64,000 nt of DNA from JAWKWH01 sp963669455 (GTDB lineage: Bacteria; Pseudomonadota; Alphaproteobacteria; Rhizobiales; Rhizobiaceae): the NCBI GenBank assembly GCA_963669455.1, contig OY770026.1:558001-622000 (forward strand), read 5' to 3'. Shown piece by piece: positions 26,398-35,268 of the stretch (the first letter of the stretch is position 1; the number at the start of each line of letters is the position of its first letter). Below the pieces are notes generated by a model that was not told where the DNA came from, made no database searches, and saw nothing but the letters and a program-made list of their open reading frames with translations. The translations under genes were made by a program, and so were the position numbers.

Positions 26398-27015
26398 ATG
26401 ATGTCTGCAACCGCAGAAGCCGTATTGGGAGTGGTCGCACCTGAAGACAGGATGCGTGCCGATCTCTACGACTATCTCGGCCTGGTGCTTGCCCGGCCGC
26501 CCGGGCTTGATCTTTTACAGCAGACCGCGAGCCTTACCGGGGATGCAAGTGATCTCGGTGAAGTGATCTCGGGGCTGGCGCGCGTCGCCAAAGTCACCAA
26601 ACCCAAAGCGGCCGAACGCGAATTCAACACATTGTTCGTCGGTCTCAGCCGGGGCGAATTGCTGCCCTATGCGTCTTATTATCTGACCGGATTTTTGAAT
26701 GAAAAGCCGTTGGCTGAATTGCGCAGCGAGATGAAAGACCGCCAGATCGCGCGCGCCGAAAACACGTTTGAACCGGAAGACAATATCGCATCCTTGATGG
26801 AAATGATGGGCGGTATGATCACCGGCCGTTTCGGTGCGGTGACCGATATCGGCGGGCAAAAGACATTCTTCGACAGACATATCGGCCCATGGGCCGGTCA
26901 TTTTTTCACGGATTTGGAGGCAACCAAAAGCTCCGTTCTCTATGCATCGGTTGGCGCTGTCGGCCGGGTTTTCATGGATATCGAGCAGGAAGCATTCCGA
27001 ATGGTGGCCGGCTGA
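26398..27015 (+). CDS. TorD/DmsD-family molybdoenzyme chaperone
   Basis: A 205-residue all-helical protein of the TorD family, cytoplasmic chaperones that bind Tat signal peptides and assist cofactor insertion into molybdoenzymes. Typical segments are LYDYLGLVLARPP, EFNTLFVGLSRGELLPYASYYLTGFLNEKPLAELR and the C-terminal GPWAGHFFTDLEATKSSVLYASVGAVGRVFMDIE. Position just upstream of the Tat-exported formate dehydrogenase identifies its probable client. The first two codons are both ATG (26398 or 26401). Confidence 0.9.
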   Translation: MMSATAEAVLGVVAPEDRMRADLYDYLGLVLARPPGLDLLQQTASLTGDASDLGEVISGLARVAKVTKPKAAEREFNTLFVGLSRGELLPYASYYLTGFLNEKPLAELRSEMKDRQIARAENTFEPEDNIASLMEMMGGMITGRFGAVTDIGGQKTFFDRHIGPWAGHFFTDLEATKSSVLYASVGAVGRVFMDIEQEAFRMVAG

Positions 27016-27065
27016 AACCGGTCGTAACGGCGGTAAAGCCGCCACAACAAGGGAGGAACTATCCC

Positions 27066-27254
27066 ATGCGCAAGGACGAGGAGGTCAAACGCTCTGGCCG
27101 CCGCGATTTTTTGAAACTGGCCGGCCTTTCGGCGCCGGCGGCGGCTGTCGCCGCAGCAGGTGTTTCGAAAGCGGAAGCCAAAGTGAAGGAGACCGGCGAC
27201 CGCATGCAGGATACCGCGCATACACGCGCCTATCTTGCTTCGGCGAGGTTCTAG
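27066..27254 (+). CDS. small twin-arginine signal protein of the formate dehydrogenase locus
   Basis: A 62-residue protein consisting of little more than a Tat signal: SGRRDFLKLAGLSAPAAAVAAAG, then KAEAKVKETGDRMQDTAHTRAYLASARF. It matches the short 'formate dehydrogenase region Tat target' proteins found at these loci. GGGAGGA precedes the ATG at 27066. Because the mature part is only about 25 residues, it may act as a small structural subunit or escort of the enzyme; this is unproven. Confidence 0.85.
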   Translation: MRKDEEVKRSGRRDFLKLAGLSAPAAAVAAAGVSKAEAKVKETGDRMQDTAHTRAYLASARF

Positions 27255-27362
27255 ACTGGAACCAGATCAAACCCGGCCAAGGTTGCGTGACGCCCGGCGG
27301 CCGGAAAACAATAAAACTCCATGCGCCTTGCTCAGAAGGGCGCGACCAAAGGAGAAGAAGAT

Positions 27363-30257
27363 ATGCTAAGGAAAAAGACCAACGGGGTTGCGAGACGCCC
27401 CCAGCGGACCAGTATCCTATCAAGTTTTGCGGACAAATCGGTTGACCGGCGCGCATTCCTGCGTGGTTCGGGGCTGGCCGTTGGCGGCCTTGCCGCGATT
27501 GGTGCCACCGCCGGATCGGTGACAAAGGCTCAAGCCCAGGCGGGTGGAAAGGATGCGGTTGAGACCGTCAAATCCGTTTGCACGCACTGTTCGGTCGGCT
27601 GCACGGTCATCGCAGAAGTTTCAAACGGTGTCTGGGTCGGCCAGGAGCCGGGCTGGGACAGCCCGTTCAATCTTGGAGCGCATTGCGCCAAAGGTGCATC
27701 GGTACGTGAACACGCCCACGGCGAACGCCGCCTGAAATATCCGATGAAAAAGGAAGGCGGCGAGTGGAAGCGCATCAGCTGGGAGCAGGCGATCAACGAG
27801 ATCGGCGACGGCATGATGAAAATCCGTGGCGAAAGCGGACCCGACAGCGTGTACTGGCTGGGCTCGGCCAAGCACAATAATGAGCAGGCCTATTTGTTCA
27901 GAAAGTTCGCTGCCTATTGGGGCACGAACAATGTCGACCATCAGGCACGTATCTGTCACTCGACCACGGTTGCCGGTGTCGCGAACACATGGGGCTACGG
28001 CGCCATGACCAACAGCTACAACGACATCCACAATTCGAAAGCCATATTCATCATCGGCGGCAACCCTGCCGAAGCGCATCCGGTTTCGCTGCTGCATGTG
28101 CTGCGCGCCAAGGAACAGAACAATGCGCCGCTGATCGTATGCGATCCGCGCTTTACGCGCACCGCCGCTCATGCCGACGAATATGTACGCTTCCGTCCAG
28201 GTACGGATGTGGCGCTGATCTGGGGTATTTTGTGGCACATTTTCGAAAATGGCTGGGAAGACAAGGAGTTCATTCGAACCCGCGTTTGGGGTATGGACCA
28301 GATCAAGGCTGAAGTGGCCAAATGGACGCCTGAGGAAGTCGAGCGGGTTACCGGAGCACCGGGTTCGCAGCTACGCCGCGTCGCCCGTACGATGGCCAAC
28401 AACCGTCCTGGCACCGTGATCTGGTGCATGGGCGGAACCCAGCACACCAACGGCAACAACAATACGCGCGCCTATTGCATATTGCAGCTGGCGCTCGGCA
28501 ATATGGGCACATCCGGTGGCGGCACCAATATCTTCCGCGGCCATGACAATGTGCAAGGAGCTACCGATCTCGGCGTGCTCAGCCATACATTGCCCGGCTA
28601 TTATGGCCTGTCAAAAGGGTCGTGGGCGCATTGGGCCCGTGTCTGGGGAGAAGATCCCGATTGGCTTGGCGGTCAGTTTGACAAGACCACCGGCGCCGAC
28701 GGCAAGGAGAAATCGCTCCAGAATCTGACGGGCATTCCGGTCAGCCGCTGGATCGACGGTGTTTTGGAAGATGCCGACAATATGGACCAGCCCAACAACG
28801 TGCGGGCGATGGTTCTGTGGGGCCATGCGCCAAACTCCCAGACCCGTGGCAAGGAAATGAAAACGGCGATGGAAAAACTCGACATGCTTGTCGTTGTCGA
28901 TCCATATCCGACCGTTTCGGCGGTTCTTCATGACCGTACCGACGGGGTCTATCTGCTGCCGGCCTGTACGCAGTTTGAAACCCGTGGCTCGGTTACGGCG
29001 TCAAACCGCTCGTTCCAGTGGCGCGACACGGTTGTCGAGCCGCTGTTTGAGAGCCTGCCGGATGAAGTGATCATGGCGAAATTCGCCAACAAGTTCGGTT
29101 GGGCTGACCGGTTGTTCCGGAACATCGAAATGGAAGATGCGGAGACGCCGAATGTCGAGAGCATTACGCGCGAATTCAATCGCGGGCTCTGGACGATCGG
29201 ATATACCGGACAATCGCCTGAACGGCTGAAACTGCATATGGCCAACCAGCACACCTTCGACAGGACGACGTTGCAGGCTGTCGGCGGCCCGGCAGATGGC
29301 GATTACTACGGATTGCCATGGCCTTGCTGGGGAACGGCTGAAATGGGTCATCCGGGCACGCCAAACCTCTACGACATGTCCAAGCCTGTGGCGGAAGGCG
29401 GATTGTGTTTCCGCGCCCGCTTTGGTGTGGAGCGCGATGGCGACAACCTTCTTGCCGAAGGTGTCTTCAATCCGGGTTCCGAAATTCAGGATGGTTATCC
29501 GGAATTCACCATGCAGATGCTGATGGATCTTGGATGGGACGGTGATCTGACCGGCGAGGAACGGGCAGCTATCGATGCCGTGGCCGGAGCGAAGACCAAC
29601 TGGAAGACCGATCTTTCCGGTGGTATTCAGCGGGTCGCGATCAAGCATGGTTGTGCACCATTCGGCAATGCGAAGGCACGTGCCGTTGTGTGGACGTTCC
29701 CGGATCCGGTGCCGCTGCACCGCGAGCCGCTCTACACGCCGCGCCGCGATTTGGTGGCTGACTATCCGACCTATGAGGACCGCAAGTTCTATCGCTTGCC
29801 GACCATGTATGCCTCAATCCAGAAGCAGGACTTCTCCAAGGATTATCCGATGATCCTGACGTCCGGCCGTCTGGTTGAATATGAGGGCGGCGGTGATGAA
29901 TCCCGGTCCAATCCGTGGCTTGCCGAATTGCAGCAGGATATGTTCGTCGAAATCAATCCGCGCGATGCCAATAATCTTGGTGTCCGTGACGGCGAACAGG
30001 TCTGGGTCGAAGGTGCTGAAGGCGCCAAGGTCAAGGTCATGGCCATGGTGACGGAAAGGGTCGGCTCGGGCGTTGTGTTCATGCCGTTCCACTTTGGCGG
30101 TCACTTTGAAGGAAAGGACCTAAGGGATAAATATCCTAAAGGGGCCGATCCTTACGTCTTGGGAGAATCGAGCAACACCGCGCAGACCTACGGCTATGAT
30201 TCGGTCACTCAAATGCAGGAGACCAAGGCCACTCTCTGCAAGATCACGGCAGCATAA
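27363..30257 (+). CDS. formate dehydrogenase catalytic subunit (Mo/W-bisPGD, Tat-exported)
   Basis: The 964-residue protein oxidises formate to CO2. It has a Tat signal (DRRAFLRGSGLAVGG, arginines 29-30), a [4Fe-4S] site at C73, C76, C80 and C108, and the active-site pair C198-H199 within ARICHSTTVAG. The metal ligand is cysteine, not selenocysteine. The C-terminal cofactor domain includes LTSGRLVEYEGGGDESRSNPW. A frame upstream is open to 27321, but AGGAG before ATG 27363 and homology favour this start. It is followed by the Fe-S and cytochrome b subunits, so electrons pass to the membrane rather than to NAD. Confidence 0.95.
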   Translation: MLRKKTNGVARRPQRTSILSSFADKSVDRRAFLRGSGLAVGGLAAIGATAGSVTKAQAQAGGKDAVETVKSVCTHCSVGCTVIAEVSNGVWVGQEPGWDSPFNLGAHCAKGASVREHAHGERRLKYPMKKEGGEWKRISWEQAINEIGDGMMKIRGESGPDSVYWLGSAKHNNEQAYLFRKFAAYWGTNNVDHQARICHSTTVAGVANTWGYGAMTNSYNDIHNSKAIFIIGGNPAEAHPVSLLHVLRAKEQNNAPLIVCDPRFTRTAAHADEYVRFRPGTDVALIWGILWHIFENGWEDKEFIRTRVWGMDQIKAEVAKWTPEEVERVTGAPGSQLRRVARTMANNRPGTVIWCMGGTQHTNGNNNTRAYCILQLALGNMGTSGGGTNIFRGHDNVQGATDLGVLSHTLPGYYGLSKGSWAHWARVWGEDPDWLGGQFDKTTGADGKEKSLQNLTGIPVSRWIDGVLEDADNMDQPNNVRAMVLWGHAPNSQTRGKEMKTAMEKLDMLVVVDPYPTVSAVLHDRTDGVYLLPACTQFETRGSVTASNRSFQWRDTVVEPLFESLPDEVIMAKFANKFGWADRLFRNIEMEDAETPNVESITREFNRGLWTIGYTGQSPERLKLHMANQHTFDRTTLQAVGGPADGDYYGLPWPCWGTAEMGHPGTPNLYDMSKPVAEGGLCFRARFGVERDGDNLLAEGVFNPGSEIQDGYPEFTMQMLMDLGWDGDLTGEERAAIDAVAGAKTNWKTDLSGGIQRVAIKHGCAPFGNAKARAVVWTFPDPVPLHREPLYTPRRDLVADYPTYEDRKFYRLPTMYASIQKQDFSKDYPMILTSGRLVEYEGGGDESRSNPWLAELQQDMFVEINPRDANNLGVRDGEQVWVEGAEGAKVKVMAMVTERVGSGVVFMPFHFGGHFEGKDLRDKYPKGADPYVLGESSNTAQTYGYDSVTQMQETKATLCKITAA

Positions 30258-30269
30258 GGAGATAAAAAA

Positions 30270-30863
30270 ATGGCAAGAGCAAAATTCCTCTGCGACGCCG
30301 AACGCTGCATTGAATGCAATGCCTGCGTAACAGCTTGCAAGAACGAGCACGAAGTGCCCTGGGGGATCAATCGCCGCAGGGTTGTCACCATTAATGATGG
30401 CAAGCCTGGCGAACGGTCGCTGTCGGTTGCCTGCATGCATTGTTCAGATGCACCTTGTATGGCGGTCTGCCCGGTCGATTGCTTCTACCAGACCGACGAT
30501 GGTGTGGTGCTGCATTCAAAGGATCTGTGCATCGGTTGCGGTTACTGCTTTTATGCATGTCCTTTCGGGGCACCGCAGTTTCCGCAGGCTGGCAATTTCG
30601 GATCGCGCGGCAAGATGGACAAGTGCACCTTCTGTGCTGGCGGACCGGAAGAAAACAACAGCCGGGCGGAGTTCCAGAAATACGGGCGCAACCGTATTGC
30701 CGAAGGCAAGCTGCCGATTTGCGCGGAAATGTGCTCAACCAAGGCATTGCTTGCCGGTGACGGCGATGTGGTGTCCGGTATCTACCGTGAGCGGGTTGTT
30801 GCCCGCGGGTTCGGTTCGGGTGCATGGGGCTGGGGCACCGCCTACGGGCAGAAGGGCGGTTAG
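30270..30863 (+). CDS. fdh3B: formate dehydrogenase iron-sulfur (beta) subunit
   Basis: A 197-residue electron-transfer subunit with four ferredoxin-type cysteine groups: CIECNACVTAC near the N-terminus, CMHCSDAPCMAVCP, CIGCGYCFYACP, and CTFC paired with CAEMC. These should hold four [4Fe-4S] clusters that link the catalytic subunit to the haem b subunit. It has no signal peptide, so it would be exported in complex with the Tat-bearing catalytic subunit. GGAG lies 6-7 bp before the ATG. The symbol fdh3B follows common usage for the FDH3 type. Confidence 0.93.
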   Translation: MARAKFLCDAERCIECNACVTACKNEHEVPWGINRRRVVTINDGKPGERSLSVACMHCSDAPCMAVCPVDCFYQTDDGVVLHSKDLCIGCGYCFYACPFGAPQFPQAGNFGSRGKMDKCTFCAGGPEENNSRAEFQKYGRNRIAEGKLPICAEMCSTKALLAGDGDVVSGIYRERVVARGFGSGAWGWGTAYGQKGG

Positions 30864-30901
30864 CACCGTTCTTCCGGTTTTTGTGCCTTTCCGGGGCGGT
30901 C

Positions 30902-31006
30902 TAGGGCGTTTTGCGGTTACTTGGAACCGCGACAACGCCTGTGCCCGCCGGGAACCATTGGAGCATTTTTCGCACATATGATTCTGTTTAGGCGAAAAAT
31001 GCCCTA
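30902..31006 (-). repeat. about 105-bp palindromic interspersed repeat, copy 1
   Basis: Read on the minus strand it starts TAGGGCATTTTTCGC and ends CCGCAAAACGCCCTA. The ends are imperfect inverted repeats, and an internal CATTTTTCGC/GCGAAAAATG stem is present. A second copy lies at 49756-49860 in the opposite orientation, sharing the ends plus AGGCGTTGT and the spacing. It sits between the formate dehydrogenase beta and gamma genes and could act as a transcript-processing or attenuating hairpin. Confidence 0.7.
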
Positions 31007-31063
31007 TGATCGCCCCGGTGAAAATTCGTTCGTGATGAACCGGTTCCAAACCGAGGTCCTGAC

Positions 31064-32275
31064 ATGACGCGCCTTTTGATCGCTCTTATTTTGTCGCTCA
31101 CATTTGCCGGCGCTATCCTGCCGTCTGCGGCCTTTGCGCAAGCTGGCTCCGACCGGTCATCGACCGGCGGCGGGCAGACGCTTGAAGATATTATGGCGCG
31201 GCAACGCGGAGAGAAAATCGACGACCGTTTCAGGCGCGAAGCTGTCGGTGGCGACAATAGCGCGGCGGCAATTTCGTCTCAGCTTGGAACGCTGGGCGGT
31301 GTGTCGGATCCGGAATTGTGGCGTGCGTTGCGTTATGGATCAGCCGACATAAACGCGTCTTCAGGTGGCGCCGTCGGCACGATACTGGTCCAGGATGGCG
31401 GTATGGGCTGGGTTAAATTCAGGAACGGCCCGCTGGCGAGCCGGGGCGGCTATTTTCTGCTTATCACGCTTATCGCGTTGGGCCTGTTTTACGCAGCGCG
31501 CGGAAAGATAATGATAGACGGCAAAAAAGCAGGCCGGACGATCACCCGTTTCAAGGCGATCGAGCGTTTTGGCCACTGGCTTCTTGCCGGATCATTTATT
31601 CTGCTGGGGCTTACAGGGCTTATCACGCTGTTCGGGCGCATGGCGCTTATTCCGATATTTGGAAAAGATGTCTTTGCAATGCTGGCGGAGGCATCGAAGT
31701 GGGTGCACAACAATGTCAGCTGGGCATTCATGCTTGGCCTGGTGATCGTGTTCATCATGTGGGTCATCGACAATCTGCCAGGCCGTACGGACTTGAAATG
31801 GTTGGCAAAGGGCGGCGGCCTTTTGGTCAAAGGCGTCCATCCGCCGGCGAAGAAATTCAATGCCGGCCAGAAGCTCATTTTCTGGTCCGTGATTATTCTG
31901 GGCACATCGATCTCCGCTTCCGGCCTGTCGATGCTGTTCCCGTTCGAGATGCCGATGTTTGCCGCAACATTTGAGACATTGGCGGCAATCGGCATCACCA
32001 GCCTGCCGGGATATGGCCCGTTGCCAACCGAATTATTGCCGCATGAGGAAATGCAGGTCGCCCAACTTTGGCATGCCATTGCCGCCTTTGTGCTGATGGC
32101 GATTGTTATGGCACACATCTATATCGGCTCGGTGGGGATGGAAGGCGCCTATGATGCGATGGGAAGCGGCGAGGTCGATTTGCAGTGGGCGCGCGAGCAT
32201 CACAGCCTGTGGGTAGAGGAGATTACAAAGGCTGAGGGCAAAGCGCCTGACGGGGGTGCCGTCCCGGCTGAATAG
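31064..32275 (+). CDS. formate dehydrogenase cytochrome b (gamma) subunit
   Basis: A 403-residue membrane protein. It has a signal peptide (1-27, ending AAFAQ), a periplasmic N-terminal stretch with low-complexity linker, then about five membrane helices from residue 120 on, including RFGHWLLAGSFILLGLTGLITLF and AQLWHAIAAFVLMAIVMAHIYIG, which carry histidines suited to bind haem b. This is the FdoI/FdnI-type quinone-reducing anchor with an extra N-terminal domain, as in alphaproteobacterial versions. The C-terminus (LQWAREHHSLWVEEI) is typical of the family. Confidence 0.92.
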   Translation: MTRLLIALILSLTFAGAILPSAAFAQAGSDRSSTGGGQTLEDIMARQRGEKIDDRFRREAVGGDNSAAAISSQLGTLGGVSDPELWRALRYGSADINASSGGAVGTILVQDGGMGWVKFRNGPLASRGGYFLLITLIALGLFYAARGKIMIDGKKAGRTITRFKAIERFGHWLLAGSFILLGLTGLITLFGRMALIPIFGKDVFAMLAEASKWVHNNVSWAFMLGLVIVFIMWVIDNLPGRTDLKWLAKGGGLLVKGVHPPAKKFNAGQKLIFWSVIILGTSISASGLSMLFPFEMPMFAATFETLAAIGITSLPGYGPLPTELLPHEEMQVAQLWHAIAAFVLMAIVMAHIYIGSVGMEGAYDAMGSGEVDLQWAREHHSLWVEEITKAEGKAPDGGAVPAE

Positions 32276-32304
32276 CGGAACCAACAAAAAGTGACCCAAA
32301 GAAT

Positions 32305-33639
32305 GTGATCAGGCTCCGGACACAGGCAATATCAGCAGCAATCTTACTGGCACTTTTCCTGTCGGCATTTTCATCGCGTGTACTGGCGGATGGATTTTTC
32401 ACGCTTAAGGGACATGGCGGCCCGGTGATGGATATCGCCGTTTCGCCTGATACCGGCACAATCGCCAGCGCAAGCTTCGACAATGCGGTCGGTATCTGGA
32501 AGGGCAGGACGCCGCAATGGCTTGATGCGCATGAAGCGGCGGTGAACACCGTCGCATTCGTCGATGACAACCATATCGTGTCTGGCGGCGATGATTTTTC
32601 CATCCGTCTTTGGAGCAGGCTCGCCGGCAAAGCGAAGCTCATTGGCAGGCACAGGGGCAAGATCATGGCGCTTGCTGTTTCGCCGGATCGCAAACTGATT
32701 GCTTCGGCCAGCTGGGATGGCACAATCGGGTTATGGCGGCCGGGCGGTGGCAATGTGGCTTTCCTGAAAGGCCACAGGGCTGGCGTCAATGCCGTCGCAT
32801 TTTCTGCCGACGGGGCGGTGCTTTATTCGGCATCGACGGATGGAACGATCCGGACATGGGATGTCGCCAGACGATCGGAAAAACGGCTAATGCTACGCCA
32901 TGGTTTCGGCATCAACGTCATGCTTTTGAACCATGATCAGGGATGGCTCGCCTATGGGGCCATTGATGGCGTGACCCGGGTGATCGATCTTGTCACCGAC
33001 GAGCGCATTGCCGATTTTACGCTGGAGCGCCGGCCAATCCTGTCGATCTCCCAAACGCTGTCAGGCGATAGGATCGGTGTTGGCGACGGGGATGGTTTCA
33101 TCATGATCGTGGATACAGGCGAATGGAAAATCATTCATGATTTTCGCGCCGCGCTACGCGGACCCATCTGGGCGCTGGCGTTTTCACAAAATGGCGAAAA
33201 TGTTTTAGCCGGCGGCATAGAAAACATCGTTTATTCATGGCCGCTTGATCAGCTGCGTGATTTTGGGCCGATGGCGGACAGTAAGCCAAAGTTTCTGAAA
33301 GATCCTGCCATAATGGAAAATGGCGAGCGGCAGTTTGCCCACAAATGCTCAATCTGCCATTCGCTCAACCCAGATGGCGGGCGCAAGGCGGGACCTACAC
33401 TTCACGCATTGTTTGGCCGCAAAGCCGGTACGCTGGATAATTACAACTATTCCAAAACCCTTTCAGGTTCTGCTATTGTCTGGAACGAAAATACGATCAA
33501 CCTTTTATTTGACCTCGGCCCGGATCATTATATTCCAGGATCGAAAATGCCGATGCAGCGCATCGTGCAGAAAAAAGACCGTGACGATCTGATCAACTAT
33601 TTGCGCCGAACCACCACTGCCGAAAAGGAACCGAAATGA
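32305..33639 (+). CDS. exported WD40-repeat/cytochrome c fusion protein
   Basis: The 444-residue protein has a signal peptide (about 1-29), six or seven WD40-like repeats (residues 30-320; clear examples around LKGHGGPVMDIAVSPDT, ASASWDGTIGLWR and YSASTDGTIRTWD) and a class I cytochrome c at 330-436. The haem site is CSICH (C348, C351, H352) and the axial Met is in PGSKMP (M415), as in mitochondrial-type c2 cytochromes. The start is GTG. Placed right after the formate dehydrogenase subunits, it could dock on the complex through the propeller and receive electrons in the periplasm. The ccm genes at 42.8-45.8 kb would mature it. Confidence 0.85.
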   Translation: MIRLRTQAISAAILLALFLSAFSSRVLADGFFTLKGHGGPVMDIAVSPDTGTIASASFDNAVGIWKGRTPQWLDAHEAAVNTVAFVDDNHIVSGGDDFSIRLWSRLAGKAKLIGRHRGKIMALAVSPDRKLIASASWDGTIGLWRPGGGNVAFLKGHRAGVNAVAFSADGAVLYSASTDGTIRTWDVARRSEKRLMLRHGFGINVMLLNHDQGWLAYGAIDGVTRVIDLVTDERIADFTLERRPILSISQTLSGDRIGVGDGDGFIMIVDTGEWKIIHDFRAALRGPIWALAFSQNGENVLAGGIENIVYSWPLDQLRDFGPMADSKPKFLKDPAIMENGERQFAHKCSICHSLNPDGGRKAGPTLHALFGRKAGTLDNYNYSKTLSGSAIVWNENTINLLFDLGPDHYIPGSKMPMQRIVQKKDRDDLINYLRRTTTAEKEPK

Positions 33640-33761
33640 AAACCATGCTGATTGCGTTTGCAGCCATCATCGTCATTGCGGCTGGATCCGATCTGATCCT
33701 TGAAAGGGTGGGATATTCCAGTGCCGATATGAACACGGGCTCATCCGTTCGGGTCCAATAG
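33636..33761 (+). CDS. 41-residue membrane/secreted peptide after the WD40-cytochrome gene
   Basis: The ATG overlaps the WD40-cytochrome stop by 4 bp (ATGA), with AAGGAA upstream, so it is very likely translated. The peptide begins MKTMLIAFAAIIVIAAGSD, a single hydrophobic helix, and ends with a polar tail SSADMNTGSSVRVQ. It could be a small subunit or assembly factor of the formate oxidation complex. Its TAG stop coincides with the first bases of an inserted repeat element; removing the element and one TA would restore TAG, so the peptide end is not changed by the insertion. I do not recognise a family. Confidence 0.6.
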   Translation: MKTMLIAFAAIIVIAAGSDLILERVGYSSADMNTGSSVRVQ

Positions 33762-34068
33762 AGCGTATCTTGTTTAAATGGAATCGTTTGAGCGCAGGGT
33801 ATTTGTGTCCTGGTTGGGAGCGTGACGCGACGCGGGTGCACACCCGTTAGCTTCGCGCGACGACATCCAGGGCGCAAAGAACCAAGGTCAAATGATTTGG
33901 TTTTGCCATTTCCTTTCAAATCCTTAACTTAACCTGCTTGGAGGTCTTTTTCACGGGCAGTGTCGTCAAAATCCTCGCACGATCGTCTGATCGCACTCCG
34001 GTGTTTTCCTAACTGCCGCAAAAAATCCTCTCCATCAAACTGCTCCCATTTAAGCAAGACACGCTCTA
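33759..34068 (-). mobile_element. MITE-like element, copy 2 (about 310 bp)
   Basis: This is the reverse-orientation copy of the element at 1242-1550. It starts TAGAGCGTATCTTG and ends AAGACACGCTCTA. Most of the body is identical to copy 1, except a stretch of about 30 bp in the middle. It fills the gap between the formate dehydrogenase locus and zapE. Differences in the middle break the reading frame seen in copy 1, so the element appears non-coding. TA is found at both borders. Confidence 0.75.
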
Positions 34069-34091
34069 GCACTTGGGAAATTTGTTTCAGT

Positions 34092-35225
34092 TCAACTGCT
34101 GCCCCATTGCTTGCCCTGCATTTCGGTCAGTCTTGAGATTGTGCGTTTGAACTCGAATGCCTCTGTGCCGGTATTGGCGACATAGAGCCCGTCCGGCCTG
34201 GCCGCTGCTGAGACAATGAGTTTGCGTTTTTTGTCGTAGAGCGTGTCGATCAGCAAAATGAAGCGTTTGGCTTCGTTGCGGCTGGTTTTGTCCATGACCG
34301 GTATCTGGTCGATCAAAAAAGTGTCGAAGCGCTCGGCCAGCGCAAGATAATCACGGGCGCCGAGCGGCTTTGCGCAGAGATCTTCAAAGGCAAAACGGGC
34401 TGCGGTTCCCGCCGCCCGTGGCACGGTAATTTCGCGTCCCTTGACCGTAACGGTGGCTTTGGTCTCGGCGCGGCCGGCCGAGGCTGCTGCCCAGGCGGCA
34501 TCCATGCGCCGGCCGGTGTCTTTGCTAATCGGGCTTAGGTAGACCGGCATCTGTGCAAGCTGCTCCAGCCGGTAATCCTTGTAGGCGTCGAGCGACACGA
34601 CCTTTGTGTGGTCTTTCAGGATTTTGATGAAAGGCAGGAACAGGCCGCGGTTGAGCCCGTCGCGATAGAGATTGTCGGGTGCTACGTTCGATGTCGCAAC
34701 CAGTACGACGCCGGCTTTGAAAAGCGCGGTGAACAGGCGCGACAAAATCATCGCATCAGCAATGTCGGTGACGGCAAATTCGTCGAAGCAGAGCACCCAA
34801 GCCTCGCTGGCAAGTGCTTCAGCGACCGGCGGTATCGGATCATCACCCTTTGCCTTGCCTTGCTTTACCGCCTCGCGGTGGGCGGCAATCCGGTCATGGG
34901 TGTCGGCCATGAATTCATTGAAGTGCGCGCGGCGCTTGGCCTTGACCGGAACGCGTTCGAAAAAAAGGTCCATCAGCATGGTCTTGCCGCGCCCGACATC
35001 ACCGTGAATGTAGAGGCCTTCGACGGCTTCGATCCGCTTGGCAAACAGCCAGCCAAGCGCGCTTGATTTTGCCGCCATGCGCTTGGAAATGATATCATCA
35101 AGTATGCGGTCGAGCCTATCCGCCAGGGCGGCCTGGGCAGGGTCACGATCAATCTCGCCGTCCTCGGCCAGATGCAGCATGGCATCGGCGACCGTGTTCA
35201 GCGTGTCGAGGCGATCATGTTTCAT
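34092..35225 (-). CDS. zapE: cell division protein ZapE (AFG1-like ATPase)
   Basis: ZapE is an AAA-type ATPase that associates with the Z ring under stress. The 377-residue protein shows the Walker A GDVGRGKTMLMDLFFE, Walker B VLCFDEFAVTDIADAM, sensor LVATSNVAPDNLY and the C-terminal RFILLIDTLYDKKRKLIVSA. Length and motifs match bacterial ZapE. It lies alone, leftward, between a repeat element and the protease-inhibitor gene. Confidence 0.94.
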   Translation of the reverse strand: MKHDRLDTLNTVADAMLHLAEDGEIDRDPAQAALADRLDRILDDIISKRMAAKSSALGWLFAKRIEAVEGLYIHGDVGRGKTMLMDLFFERVPVKAKRRAHFNEFMADTHDRIAAHREAVKQGKAKGDDPIPPVAEALASEAWVLCFDEFAVTDIADAMILSRLFTALFKAGVVLVATSNVAPDNLYRDGLNRGLFLPFIKILKDHTKVVSLDAYKDYRLEQLAQMPVYLSPISKDTGRRMDAAWAAASAGRAETKATVTVKGREITVPRAAGTAARFAFEDLCAKPLGARDYLALAERFDTFLIDQIPVMDKTSRNEAKRFILLIDTLYDKKRKLIVSAAARPDGLYVANTGTEAFEFKRTISRLTEMQGKQWGSS

Positions 35226-35268
35226 CGGAATACCATGCCGGCAATCCGTTCACGACCCAGGCCAGTCA

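Noticed and set aside
33593..33919. Minus-strand open frame spanning the element and the end of the WD40-cytochrome gene
   Set aside because: It uses a different frame from the one open in copy 1 and runs antisense to well-supported genes.
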